A stretch of 19,660 nucleotides of DNA, taken from the NCBI GenBank assembly GCA_948857205.1, contig CAQPRV010000039.1, positions 1-19,660 of the forward strand, in the 5' to 3' direction. Made by a program: the position numbers and the translations under genes. A model generated the notes under the pieces. The model did no database searches, was not told the origin of the DNA, and was given only the letters and a program-made list of their open reading frames with translations. The DNA is from an uncultured Clostridia bacterium (GTDB taxonomy: Bacteria; Bacillota; Clostridia; TANB77; CAG-508). Shown one piece after another: positions 1 through 7,162 of this stretch (positions are counted from its first letter, which is position 1; every line of letters begins with the position of its first letter).

Positions 1-132
1 TATTGCAGGAGAATCTTATCGAATTAAAGATATGATGTCTAAAATGGAAAATATTAACAATACTAGTGGTTAATCTATGGTGTCTAAATTGGTAAAAATT
101 ATTTTCCCTTTTTTGGTAATTTTGGTATTGAC
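1..132 (+). mobile_element. Right end of an IS21-like element (istB tail plus terminal repeats)
   Basis: The first 73 bases read, in frame 2, as a protein C-terminus containing GESYRIKD and ending in TAA. A GESYR-K motif near the C-terminus is what I expect of IS21-family IstB ATPase helpers. The following bases to about 132 contain repeated TGGTAA-type units and end in TATTGAC, resembling the multiple terminal repeats of IS21 ends. Coupling-protein homology starts immediately afterwards at about 134, so the element appears to sit inside virD4. The exact boundary is uncertain, and the element's left part lies outside the window. Confidence 0.42.
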
Positions 133-133
133 T

Positions 134-969
134 TTTATAAATTTAGAGAGTCTTGCAAACATAGTAAAAATTGACGAGTTAGATTTGCCTAGTTTAGGTG
201 AAAAAAAGGTGGCATTGTTTGCTCTAATTCCAGACAATGACACGAGTTTTAATTTTCTAGTAAGTATATTATACACACAATTATTTCAACAATTATTCTA
301 TATTGCTGACCATAAGTATGGTGGAAGTTTGCCAATCCATGTCCATTTTGTAATGGATGAGTTCGCAAATGTAAGTCTGCCAGATGATTTTGACAAAATT
401 TTAAGTGTCATGAGATCAAGGTCAGTATCAGTATCTATCATTCTCCAAAATTTAGCACAGCTTAAAGCACTATTTGAAAAACAATGGGAAAGTATTGTAC
501 GGAAATTGCGATACTTTTTTGTATTTAGGTGGAAACGAGCAAAGTACCCATAAATATGTTTCAGAACTCCTACGGAAAAGAAACAATAGATTTAGACACA
601 CATGGAAAAAGCTCTGGTAGAAGCGGCAATTATTCGACAAATTATCAACTTGCAGGAAGAGAACTTATGACTCCAGATGAAGTGCGTTTACTTGATAATA
701 AATATGCACTTCTTTTTATTCGTGGAGAAAGACCAGTTAAAGACCTAAAATATGATATATTAAAACACCCTAATGTAGCTTTGACTACTGATGGCAAAGG
801 AGAGCCTTATATTCATGGAAAAACAGATAAAGCAACAGCTTCTATTATTGTGCTAGATGAAGATATTGAAGAAAATGAGATAGATACATTTGAAAAAGAA
901 CAATTACTAGAAAATTATGAACTCCTATCAGAAGAAGAATTAGAAGAATTTATTAGGGAGGTATCATAA
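134..969 (+). CDS. virD4: VirD4/TraG-type coupling protein, C-terminal part (5' truncated, two +1 shift sites)
   Basis: The coupling protein is a membrane-bound ATPase that docks the relaxosome onto the type IV secretion channel. The visible part runs from NLESLANIV through LGEKKVALFALIPDND, the Walker B-like HFVMDEFAN segment, the QNLAQLKALF segment and GRELMTPDEVRLLDNKYALLFIRGERP, all typical of ICE VirD4 proteins. The N-terminus with Walker A is missing because an IS21-like end abuts codon 134. An upstream ATG at 77 lies in the putative IS end and is not a native start. Frame is lost at C500 and C573; dropping one C at each site gives ESIVGNCDTFLYLGG and SELLGKETIDLDTHG, the family sequence. 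Without shifting, translation stops at 553. It ends in TAA just before the next gene's start. Family identity is confident; functionality is not. Confidence 0.85.
500..503 (+). other. +1 shift site 1 (virD4): GTA C GGA
   Basis: The in-frame codon is CGG, followed by A. Skipping C500 reads GGA (Gly) and restores IVGNCDTFLYLGG. Zero-frame reading stops at 553. Confidence 0.85.
573..576 (+). other. +1 shift site 2 (virD4): CTA C GGA
   Basis: Once site 1 has been corrected, CGG at 573 is again exactly in frame. Skipping C573 reads GGA and restores SELLGKETIDL, which leads into the rest of the coupling protein up to 969. Confidence 0.85.
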
Positions 970-970
970 A

Positions 971-1292
971 TTGAAAAAGAAAAAAACTTTATTAAAAATA
1001 TTAAAAAGGTCTTGCATAATTATTTTGTATATTGTTGCATTATTTGTAGCACAAGCATCTCATGTATTTGCAGCAGATGAGCCATTAACAGTAATAAATA
1101 ATTTGTCAGACTTTATTTTTGGACTTATAAGAGCAGTTGGAATGATTATTTTAGGATTCGGAGTAGTACAAGTTGGTATGTCATTAAAATCACACGATCC
1201 ATCACAGCGAGCTAATGGTTTCATGACATTGGCACGGAGGAGTAGTTATTACTTTCGCAAAGGAAATCCTAAATATTATAACAGGTGGTTAA
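971..1292 (+). CDS. Maff2-family pilin-like transfer protein (one +1 shift site)
   Basis: This small membrane protein resembles the Maff2 family found between VirD4 and VirB6 in Tn1549-type ICEs, a VirB2/TrbC-like position. It starts at TTG 971, preceded by an AGGGAGG-type site at the end of virD4. An N-terminal hydrophobic segment (about residues 12-33) ends in a signal-peptidase-like SHVFA-ADE. A second hydrophobic segment follows (IFGLIRAVGMIILGFGVVQVG), then LKSHDPSQRANGF. Frame is lost at C1235; without that C the end reads TLAGGVIITFAKEILNIITGG and stops at TAA 1292, giving 106 residues. In the zero frame it would run on to 1363 with an unrelated basic tail. Confidence 0.8.
1235..1238 (+). 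other. +1 shift site 3 (maff2): GCA C GGA
   Basis: In-frame CGG followed by A. Skipping C1235 gives LAGGVIITFAKE, the expected Maff2 C-terminus. Confidence 0.82.
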
Positions 1293-1300
1293 AAAGTAAA

Positions 1301-1335
1301 AGGAGTAGGTTATTAAGAAAAAATAATCTACTCCT
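1301..1335 (+). repeat. Intercistronic hairpin before the methyltransferase gene
   Basis: The arms AGGAGTAGGTTATT (1301-1314) and AATAATCTACTCCT (1322-1335) pair along their whole length with one G-U pair. No T tract follows on this strand, so it is more likely an mRNA processing or stability element, or a scar of cargo insertion, than a terminator. Confidence 0.55.
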
Positions 1336-1359
1336 AAAAAACTTTAAGGAGGTAATTTT

Positions 1360-1935
1360 ATAGAAGAAAATAAAAAATATAAAATCATATATGCAGATCC
1401 ACCATGGCAATACAAAGTATATTCAGATAAAGGCAAAGGTCGTTCAGCAGAAAATCATTATTCTACAATGAGCATAGAAGATATATGCAAATTACCAGTA
1501 GAGAAAATAGCTGACAAAGACTGTGTCCTTTTTATGTGGATGACTTTTCCAACATTAGTAGAAGGACTAAAAGTTTTGGAGAATTGGGGTTTTAAATATA
1601 AAACGGTTGCTTTTGTATGGATTAAGCAAAATAAGAAAACACCATCATTGTTTTGGGGATTAGGTTTTTGGACTAGAGCTAATGCAGAGATATGTATATT
1701 AGCAACAAAAGGCAAGCCTAAAAGAATATCTGCAAAAGTGCATCAAGTAATTATATCTCCAGTTGAAGAACATAGTAAAAAGCCAGATGAAACAAGAAAA
1801 AGAATTGTGGAATTGTTAGGAGATATACCAAGAGTAGAACTATTTGCAAGACAAAAAGTAAATGGTTGGGATTCGTGGGGAAATGAAGTAAAATGCGATA
1901 TTGATTTAATGGAATATGGAGATGATGAGAAATAG
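1360..1935 (+). CDS. MT-A70-family adenine methyltransferase with apparent ATA start
   Basis: This is an N6-adenine methyltransferase of the MT-A70 family. The catalytic DPPW motif lies at about residues 13-16, followed by YSTMSIEDI, LFMWMTFPTLVEGL, the FVWIKQNKKTPSLFWGLGFWTRANAEICI block and the C-terminal RVELFARQKVNGWDSWGNEV typical of the family. The DPPW block lies upstream of the first in-frame ATG (1468), and an in-frame stop lies at 1345-1347. The only plausible start is ATA at 1360, seven bases after a strong AGGAGG (1347-1352). It may protect the ICE from host restriction or mark incoming DNA. The length, about 191 residues, is normal. The shared stop/start ATAG couples it to the next gene. 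Confidence 0.85.
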   Translation: MEENKKYKIIYADPPWQYKVYSDKGKGRSAENHYSTMSIEDICKLPVEKIADKDCVLFMWMTFPTLVEGLKVLENWGFKYKTVAFVWIKQNKKTPSLFWGLGFWTRANAEICILATKGKPKRISAKVHQVIISPVEEHSKKPDETRKRIVELLGDIPRVELFARQKVNGWDSWGNEVKCDIDLMEYGDDEK

Positions 1936-2231
1936 CAGAATTAAAAAAATTAGAAACAGTAGTAGAAGAAATACTACGAAAAGATAAACTTGCAAGAGAA
2001 GATGACTGTTACTTAATATTACAAGTAATAAGCAAATTATATCCTTATGAAGTAGGAAAACAATTTGCAACAGTAATGTTTAATGCAAAGAATAAAGGAA
2101 TAAGTTTTGAAAGCATTACGAGATGTCGAAGAAAATTACAAGAGAAAAATCCAGAATTAAGAGATGAAGAAACAGCAAAAATGAGAAATAAAAAACAAAA
2201 AGAGTATATCAAGTATTCAAAACAAAGTTAG
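1932..2231 (+). CDS. Small basic helical protein of unknown function, apparent ATA start
   Basis: This is a 99-residue reading frame, charged and mostly helical: (M)AELKKLETVVEEILRKD, then YLILQVISKLYPYEVGKQFATVM and ITRCRRKLQEKNPELRDEE. The RCRRKLQEKNP region looks like the recognition part of a small DNA-binding protein of the kind often found beside MT-A70 genes in phages and ICEs, but I do not recognise the family with certainty. An in-frame TGA lies just upstream (1926-1928) and there is no ATG, GTG or TTG early enough, so the start seems to be ATA 1932, overlapping the methyltransferase stop (ATAG), with GGAG at 1918-1921. Confidence 0.6.
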   Translation: MAELKKLETVVEEILRKDKLAREDDCYLILQVISKLYPYEVGKQFATVMFNAKNKGISFESITRCRRKLQEKNPELRDEETAKMRNKKQKEYIKYSKQS

Positions 2232-2244
2232 GAGGTGGTAGATA

Positions 2245-3079
2245 TTGAATTGGGTAGTAGGAAACCTACAAAATGCAATAGAAACATGGAACTCAAAATT
2301 AAGTGAAATATGGACACTTGTATCACAATCGCCAGTTGATTTTAAAGGTGGAACTATCTGGAATGTAATAACAAATATACATGGAGCAGTACAAGCCATT
2401 GCATTAGCATTACTTGTATTGTTTTTTGTTGTAGGAGTAATGAAAACTTGTCGGAAGTTTTGCAGAAGTAAAAAAGCCAGAGCATGCCCTCAAACTTTTT
2501 ATACGATTTGCAGTTGCAAAAGTTTTAGTAACTTATGGTTTAGAGCTAATGATGGCAATTTTTAAGATTGTGCAAGGTTTAGCAAGTACAGTAATGAGTG
2601 CAGCAGGATTAGGTGGAGCAACAAATACAGTTCTGCCAAATGAAATTATATCAGCAGTAGAAGCCTGTAATTTCTTTGAAAGCATACCATTGTGGGCAGT
2701 AACATTGATACGGAGGACTATTTATAACAGTATTGTCATTTGTAATGATTCTTACAGTTTATCGGAAGATTTTTCAAAATCTATCTATATACAGCAATAT
2801 CTCCAATAGCATTTGCAAGTTTTGGTGGAGAGCCAACACAAAATATAGGAAAGAGCTTTATAAAAGGTTATAGTGCAGTATGCCTAGAGGGTGTAATTAT
2901 AATGCTATCATGTGTTATTTTCTCACTGTTTGCAACAAGCCCACCAGTAGTAGATACAAATGCAGCAGCAGTAACAATGGTATGGAAATATATACGGAGA
3001 ATTGATATTCAATATGTTGGTGTTAGTAGGTACAGTTAAAATATCAGATAGATTAGTAAGAGAAATGTTAGGTTTATAG
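2245..3079 (+). CDS. virB6: VirB6/TrbL-like channel protein (four +1 shift sites)
   Basis: This is a polytopic inner-membrane component of the conjugation channel. It starts at TTG 2245 after GGAGGTGG (2231-2238). With four single C skips the frame runs through five or more hydrophobic segments: AIALALLVLFFVVGVMKTCG, LFIRFAVAKVLVTYGLELMM, VTLIGGLFITVLSFVMILTVYG, LYTAISPIAFASFGG and EGVIIMLSCVIFSLFA, ending in YIGELIFNMLVLVGTVKISDRLVREMLGL and TAG 3079. That yields 276 residues and the conserved C-terminus of the ICE VirB6 family. Without recoding it breaks into fragments ending at 2565 and later. The gene carries the highest number of shift sites in the window. Confidence 0.82.
2452..2455 (+). 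other. +1 shift site 4 (virB6): TGT C GGA
   Basis: In-frame CGG followed by A. Skipping C2452 gives VMKTCGSFAEVKKPEHALKL, continuing into the next hydrophobic segment. Zero-frame reading stops at 2565. Confidence 0.82.
2711..2714 (+). other. +1 shift site 5 (virB6): ATA C GGA
   Basis: After site 4, CGG at 2711 is in frame. Skipping the C gives AVTLIGGLFITVLSFVMI, a continuous membrane segment. Confidence 0.82.
2763..2766 (+). other. +1 shift site 6 (virB6): TAT C GGA
   Basis: Only 17 codons after site 5. Skipping C2763 gives TVYGRFFKIYLYTAISPIAF. Confidence 0.82.
2995..2998 (+). other. +1 shift site 7 (virB6): ATA C GGA
   Basis: Skipping C2995 gives WKYIGELIFNMLVLVGTVK and leads to the natural C-terminus at 3079. 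Confidence 0.82.
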
Positions 3080-3092
3080 GAGGAACAATAGA

Positions 3093-3968
3093 ATGCAAGA
3101 ACAGATAAAAATTGCAAAAGTATGGCATATTGAGAACAATGAATTAACTTGTAAAAATAAGAAAGTAGTATTATCAACATATAATGATGTTGAGATAGCT
3201 ACTTTAAAAGAAGAAAGATATTATGATGTGCAAGAGTTTTTAATTAAAGACAAAAATAATGAATATTGGAAATTAGGAATTGCTCCAATAAGATTAAATA
3301 TGTTTATAGGAAGTATAGATTCATATTTATCAGAGCCATCAGTAGTAGAAAAATATAGAGAAGATATAACAGAAGCATATAAGAAATTAGATCTAAAAGC
3401 ATTCTGGAAAAAGAAAATAAATGAAAATAGGTATTTCAATAAATGTGAATTAGAATATATCAATAGGTACTTTCCAGAGATTTATGAACAAGCAAGAGAA
3501 AGTAGAAGAACATTTGAAGAAAATAGAGATAGGGAACAAGAACAAAAAAGGCAAGAACAGGAACAGAAAGAACAAGAGAAAATAAAAGCTGTAAATGACA
3601 GATTCAAAAAAGCGTTAAAAGAAATGAAATATAAAATCTTTATTGGAGAAATGATTTCAGTTGAGGACTTTGAGTTTTATAAAGATGATAAATGCAGTGG
3701 TAGAACAATACAAAATAATATTCTATATTTAGCAAAACTATATGGAATAAAAATACCATTAGCAACACAAGGATTTATAAACAATAGGTTAAAAAGTTAT
3801 AATTTCAAAACAAGAGATTGCTTTTATAAAATAACAGATGAAAATAAGAGATGTAGCACAAAAATGGGGATTTATTTAGAGCAAATTTATCAAAAGATAC
3901 AAGAAGAATATAAAGAGAGTTTTAAAAGGAAAATGAAACTTGTACCAGAAAAGAGTATGGAAAGGTAG
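3093..3968 (+). CDS. Hypothetical ICE protein with central coiled coil
   Basis: This is a 291-residue soluble, charged protein of unrecognised family. ATG 3093 follows AGGAGG (3078-3083) that overlaps the virB6 stop, so the gene is co-transcribed. The N-terminal part (about 1-80) has a mixed beta pattern reminiscent of small ICE proteins that process or bind DNA. Residues about 135-170 form a strongly Glu/Gln/Arg-rich stretch (REQEQKRQEQEQKEQEK) expected to be a coiled coil. The C-terminal 110 residues are Lys/Tyr-rich with three cysteines. No membrane segment is seen. It contains no CGG shift site, unlike its core neighbours. It is probably accessory to transfer, but the function is unknown. 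Confidence 0.75.
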   Translation: MQEQIKIAKVWHIENNELTCKNKKVVLSTYNDVEIATLKEERYYDVQEFLIKDKNNEYWKLGIAPIRLNMFIGSIDSYLSEPSVVEKYREDITEAYKKLDLKAFWKKKINENRYFNKCELEYINRYFPEIYEQARESRRTFEENRDREQEQKRQEQEQKEQEKIKAVNDRFKKALKEMKYKIFIGEMISVEDFEFYKDDKCSGRTIQNNILYLAKLYGIKIPLATQGFINNRLKSYNFKTRDCFYKITDENKRCSTKMGIYLEQIYQKIQEEYKESFKRKMKLVPEKSMER

Positions 3969-3972
3969 GAAA

Positions 3973-4440
3973 ATGAAATATTTAGTTACAAATTACAAAG
4001 ATAATGCAGAAAAACAGGAAATAGAAAGCAAAGGCTTATATTGTTATGATTTAAGACATAGTGATGAGGGTGGAGAAATTGCAACTATTGAGAAAAGTGT
4101 TTTAGTAAATAGAATAGGCTCTATTATTACAGATAAGGAATTAAAATTTGGCAATAAATACTACAATAATTTTATAGATTTTGAGGAATTTTCAGCTAGA
4201 AATACAGAAGTATATACAATAGAACAATTACAAGACAAACAAAAAGAAAAAGTAAATGAAAATAGCCATAAAGTAATAAATGGTTATTCAATTCATAAAG
4301 AGGGTACTTGGTGTGAGATAACTAAAAATGGGCAACATATTTTTGATGGGAATGTAGATGCAAATATGACTTCAGAACAAATTTATAAAAAAGTAATGGA
4401 GAACTTTAATAAGAATAAAAAAGGAAGAGAGGCACGATAA
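3973..4440 (+). CDS. Hypothetical ICE protein
   Basis: This is a 155-residue hydrophilic protein: MKYLVTNYKDNAEKQEI at the start, RHSDEGGEIATIEKSVLVNRIGSIIT in the middle and a charged C-terminus with FNKNKKGREAR. ATG 3973 was chosen because GGTAGG precedes it and it lies four bases after the previous stop; an upstream ATG at 3940 would overlap the preceding gene. I do not recognise the family. Its place directly before prgI and virB4 matches a spot where Tn1549-like elements carry variable small genes. No signal peptide or membrane segment is seen. Confidence 0.7.
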   Translation: MKYLVTNYKDNAEKQEIESKGLYCYDLRHSDEGGEIATIEKSVLVNRIGSIITDKELKFGNKYYNNFIDFEEFSARNTEVYTIEQLQDKQKEKVNENSHKVINGYSIHKEGTWCEITKNGQHIFDGNVDANMTSEQIYKKVMENFNKNKKGREAR

Positions 4441-4839
4441 TTGGAAGTAAAAATCAATAGAGAAATAAGAGAATATACGGAAAGCATATTTTTTGGACTG
4501 TCATTAAGGCAGTTCATTTTTTCTATATGTGCTTGTGTAGTAGCTGTTATCCTATATTTTATATTAAAACCTTATTGTGGAATTGAAACTTTATCATGGG
4601 TTTGTATATTAGGTGCAGCACCATTCGCAGCACTAGGGTTTATTAAATATAATGGAATGACAGCAGAAAAGTTTGTTGCAGCTTGGATTAAATCAATGAT
4701 ACTTACACCTAAAAGATTAACTTTCAAGCCAATAAACTTATACTACGAGGATTTGAAAAACATAGAAAATAGAAAAGTAAAAAAAGAGAGAAAAAATAAA
4801 AATAAGGAGGATTCGCAAAGTATTGAAAACATTAAATAA
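4441..4839 (+). CDS. prgI: PrgI-family membrane protein
   Basis: The PrgI family supplies a small VirB3-like inner-membrane subunit encoded directly before VirB4 in Gram-positive conjugation systems. The 132 residues begin EVKINREIREYTESIFFGLSLRQ, the family hallmark, followed by two membrane segments (QFIFSICACVVAVILYFIL and LSWVCILGAAPFAALGFI), the KYNGMTAEKF motif and a Lys-rich cytoplasmic tail. The start is TTG 4441, directly after the previous TAA. Its tail overlaps the start of virB4 by 17 bases, which indicates translational coupling. It contains a genuine ACG-GAA where CGGA is out of frame, so CGGA itself is not a shift site in every frame. Confidence 0.9.
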   Translation: MEVKINREIREYTESIFFGLSLRQFIFSICACVVAVILYFILKPYCGIETLSWVCILGAAPFAALGFIKYNGMTAEKFVAAWIKSMILTPKRLTFKPINLYYEDLKNIENRKVKKERKNKNKEDSQSIENIK

Positions 4840-7162
4840 ATTATTTAAACAAGACAAAGAGAAGTTTGTCATACCACGAAGTGTGCAAGATGCCATTCCT
4901 ATTAAGGCAATATGGGAAGACGGCATCTTTTTTATTGGGAAAAATAAGTATTCAAAATGTTATAAATTTAGTGATATAAATTATGCAGTAGCAAGTAGAG
5001 ATGATAAAGAAGCAATGTTTTTAGAATATTCGGAGTTATTAAATTCATTTGATACAGGTGCTACTACTAAAATAACTATAATCAATAGAAGATTAAATAA
5101 AATTGACTTTGAAGAAACTATGCTATTACCTATGGAAAATGATGATTTAGATAAATTTAGAAAAGAATATAATAAAATGTTACTAGATAAAGCAACAGCT
5201 TCAAATGGTATAGTACAAGAGAAATTTATAACAATATCAGTTGATAAAAAAAGTATAGAGGAAGCAAAGAATTATTTTGCAAGAGTTGGAACAGACTTGA
5301 TAAATCATTTCAAAGAATTAGGCTCTATATGTATTGAATTAGATGCAGTAGAAAGATTAAGAATATTTCATGACTTTTATAGGGTGGGAGAAGAAACTTC
5401 ATTTAATTTTGATATGATAACTAATATGAGAAAAGGACATAGCTTTAAGGATTTTATTTGTCCAGATTCTATGGAATTTGAAAGTGATTATTTCAAAATT
5501 GGAAACAGATATGGTAGAGTTATATTCTTGAAAGAGTATGCAAGCTATATTAAGGACAGCATGGTAGCAGAATTAACAGATATAAATAAAAATATGATGA
5601 TGAGTATAGATGTTATACCAATACCTATGGATGAGGCAGTTAGAGAAGCAGAGAATAGAAGATTAGGAATAGAAACTAATATCACGAATTGGCAAAGACG
5701 ACAAAATGCAAATAATAACTTTTCAGCAATTATTCCTTATGACATGGAGCAACAAAGAGAACAAAGCAAAGAGTTTTTAGATGACTTAATAACTCGTGAT
5801 CAAAGAATGTTTATATCAGTTCTTACAATGGTGCATACAGCAGAAAGCAAAGAAGAATTAGACAATGATACAGAAGCATTGCTAACAATAGCAAGAAAAC
5901 ATTTATGTCAGTTCGGTGTGCTAAAATTTCAGCAACTTGATGGCTTAAATACAGCTATGCCGTTTGGAGTAAGAAAAATTGACACTTTAAGAACACTTAC
6001 AACAGAATCTCTTGCAGTATTTATGCCATTTAGAGTACAAGAAATAAGACACGAAAACGGAATATACTATGGGCAAAATGTCATTAGCAAAAATATGATT
6101 ATTGCAGATAGAAAGCAATTATTGAACGGAAATAGCTTTATTCTAGGTGTTAGTGGTAGTGGAAAGAGTTTCATAGCAAAAGAAGAAATTGTTTCTATAA
6201 TGTTAAAAGATCCTAATGCAGATGTGATAATTGTAGATCCAGAAAGGGAAGCAAGTTCACTTGTAAAATCGCTAGGTGGAGAAGTAATAAAAATATCAGC
6301 AACAAGTGGAAACCATATCAATGCTATGGACATGAATAAAGACTATGGAGATGGAGCAAATCCTATCATATTAAAATCAGAGTTCATACTTTCACTATGC
6401 GAACAGCTAGTAGGAAGTAATAATTTAGGTGCAAAACAGAAATCTATAATAGACAGATGCACAGCAAGTGTGTATAGGTATTATCAGCAAGGTAATTATC
6501 AAGGTACACCACCTACACTACAAGACTTTTATGAGGAATTGTTAAGACAACAAGAGCCAGAAGCAAAAGAAATAGCACTTGCTATTGAATTATTTGTAAA
6601 TGGTAGTTTGAACACATTTGCAAAATCTACAAATGTTGATACACATAATCGTTTAGTGTGTTATGACATTTTAGATTTGGGAAAGCAACTACTACCTATT
6701 GGAATGTTAGTAGTGCTAGATTCGATTTTGAATAGAATAACAATGAATAGGTCAAAAGGTAGAAATACCTTTATTTTTATTGATGAAATTTACTTGTTAT
6801 TCCAATACGAGTATTCAGCAAATTTCCTATTCACACTATGGAAGAGAGTGAGAAAATATCGGAGCATATTGCACACGGAATTACGCAAAATGTGGAAGAT
6901 ATGTTGCAAAGCCATACAGCAAGAACAATGCTAGCAAATAGTGAGCTTATTATCATGTTAAATCAAGCAAGCACCGACAGAGTAGAACTTGCAAAACTAT
7001 TAAATATATCAGACTTACAAATGAGCTATATTACAAATGTAAATGCAGGAGAAGGGCTAATAAAAATAGGAAGTTCACTAATTCCATTTGTAAACAGATT
7101 CCCACGAAATACAGAGTTATACAAACTAATGACAACAAAACCTCGGAGAAGGTGTTGCATAG
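4823..7162 (+). CDS. virB4: VirB4-like conjugation ATPase (three +1 shift sites near the 3' end)
   Basis: This motor ATPase of the type IV secretion machine assembles the channel and powers transfer. TTG 4823 follows AAGGAGG (4804-4810). The N-terminal domain is typical (FVIPRSVQDAIPIKAIWEDGIF). Walker A GVSGSGKS is at about residue 442 and Walker B FIFIDE at about 650-655. The C-terminal block needs three single C skips (6860, 6876, 7144): RKYGAYCTGITQNVEDML, then QSHTARTMLANSELIIMLNQASTDRVELAKLL and finally TTKPGEGVA before TAG 7160-7162. The corrected length is 778 residues, normal for the family. Unshifted, it stops at 6934 after a missense tail and lacks the C-terminal helicase motifs. 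The stop overlaps the sortase GTG. Confidence 0.9.
6860..6863 (+). other. +1 shift site 8 (virB4): TAT C GGA
   Basis: In-frame CGG followed by A at codon 680. Skipping C6860 gives RKYGAYCTG, the conserved region just after Walker B in VirB4. Zero-frame reading ends at 6934. Confidence 0.88.
6876..6879 (+). other. +1 shift site 9 (virB4): ACA C GGA
   Basis: Only five codons after site 8. Skipping C6876 gives CTGITQNVEDML, an invariant-looking VirB4 motif. Confidence 0.88.
7144..7147 (+). other. +1 shift site 10 (virB4): CCT C GGA
   Basis: Skipping C7144 gives KPGEGVA and the stop at 7162. Not skipping reads on, in frame, into the sortase gene, so this site decides between termination and a VirB4-sortase fusion. 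Confidence 0.82.

Noticed and set aside
77..553. Independent 158-residue membrane protein starting at 77
   Set aside because: The hydrophobic N-terminus comes from the T-rich IS end read in frame; from 134 on it is VirD4, and its end at 553 is an unshifted frame.
4478..4482. CGGA in prgI as an eleventh shift site
   Set aside because: Here the frame reads ACG-GAA (YTESIFFG), the normal PrgI sequence; CGG is not in frame. The same holds for AAC-GGA, GAC-GGA and ATC-GGA elsewhere.
500..7147. Ordinary pseudogene decay of the four transfer genes
   Set aside because: All ten lesions are the same single-base event in the same codon context, and no internal stops or other indels were found after correction. 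Decay would not be so uniform. A systematic sequencing or assembly artefact remains an open alternative.
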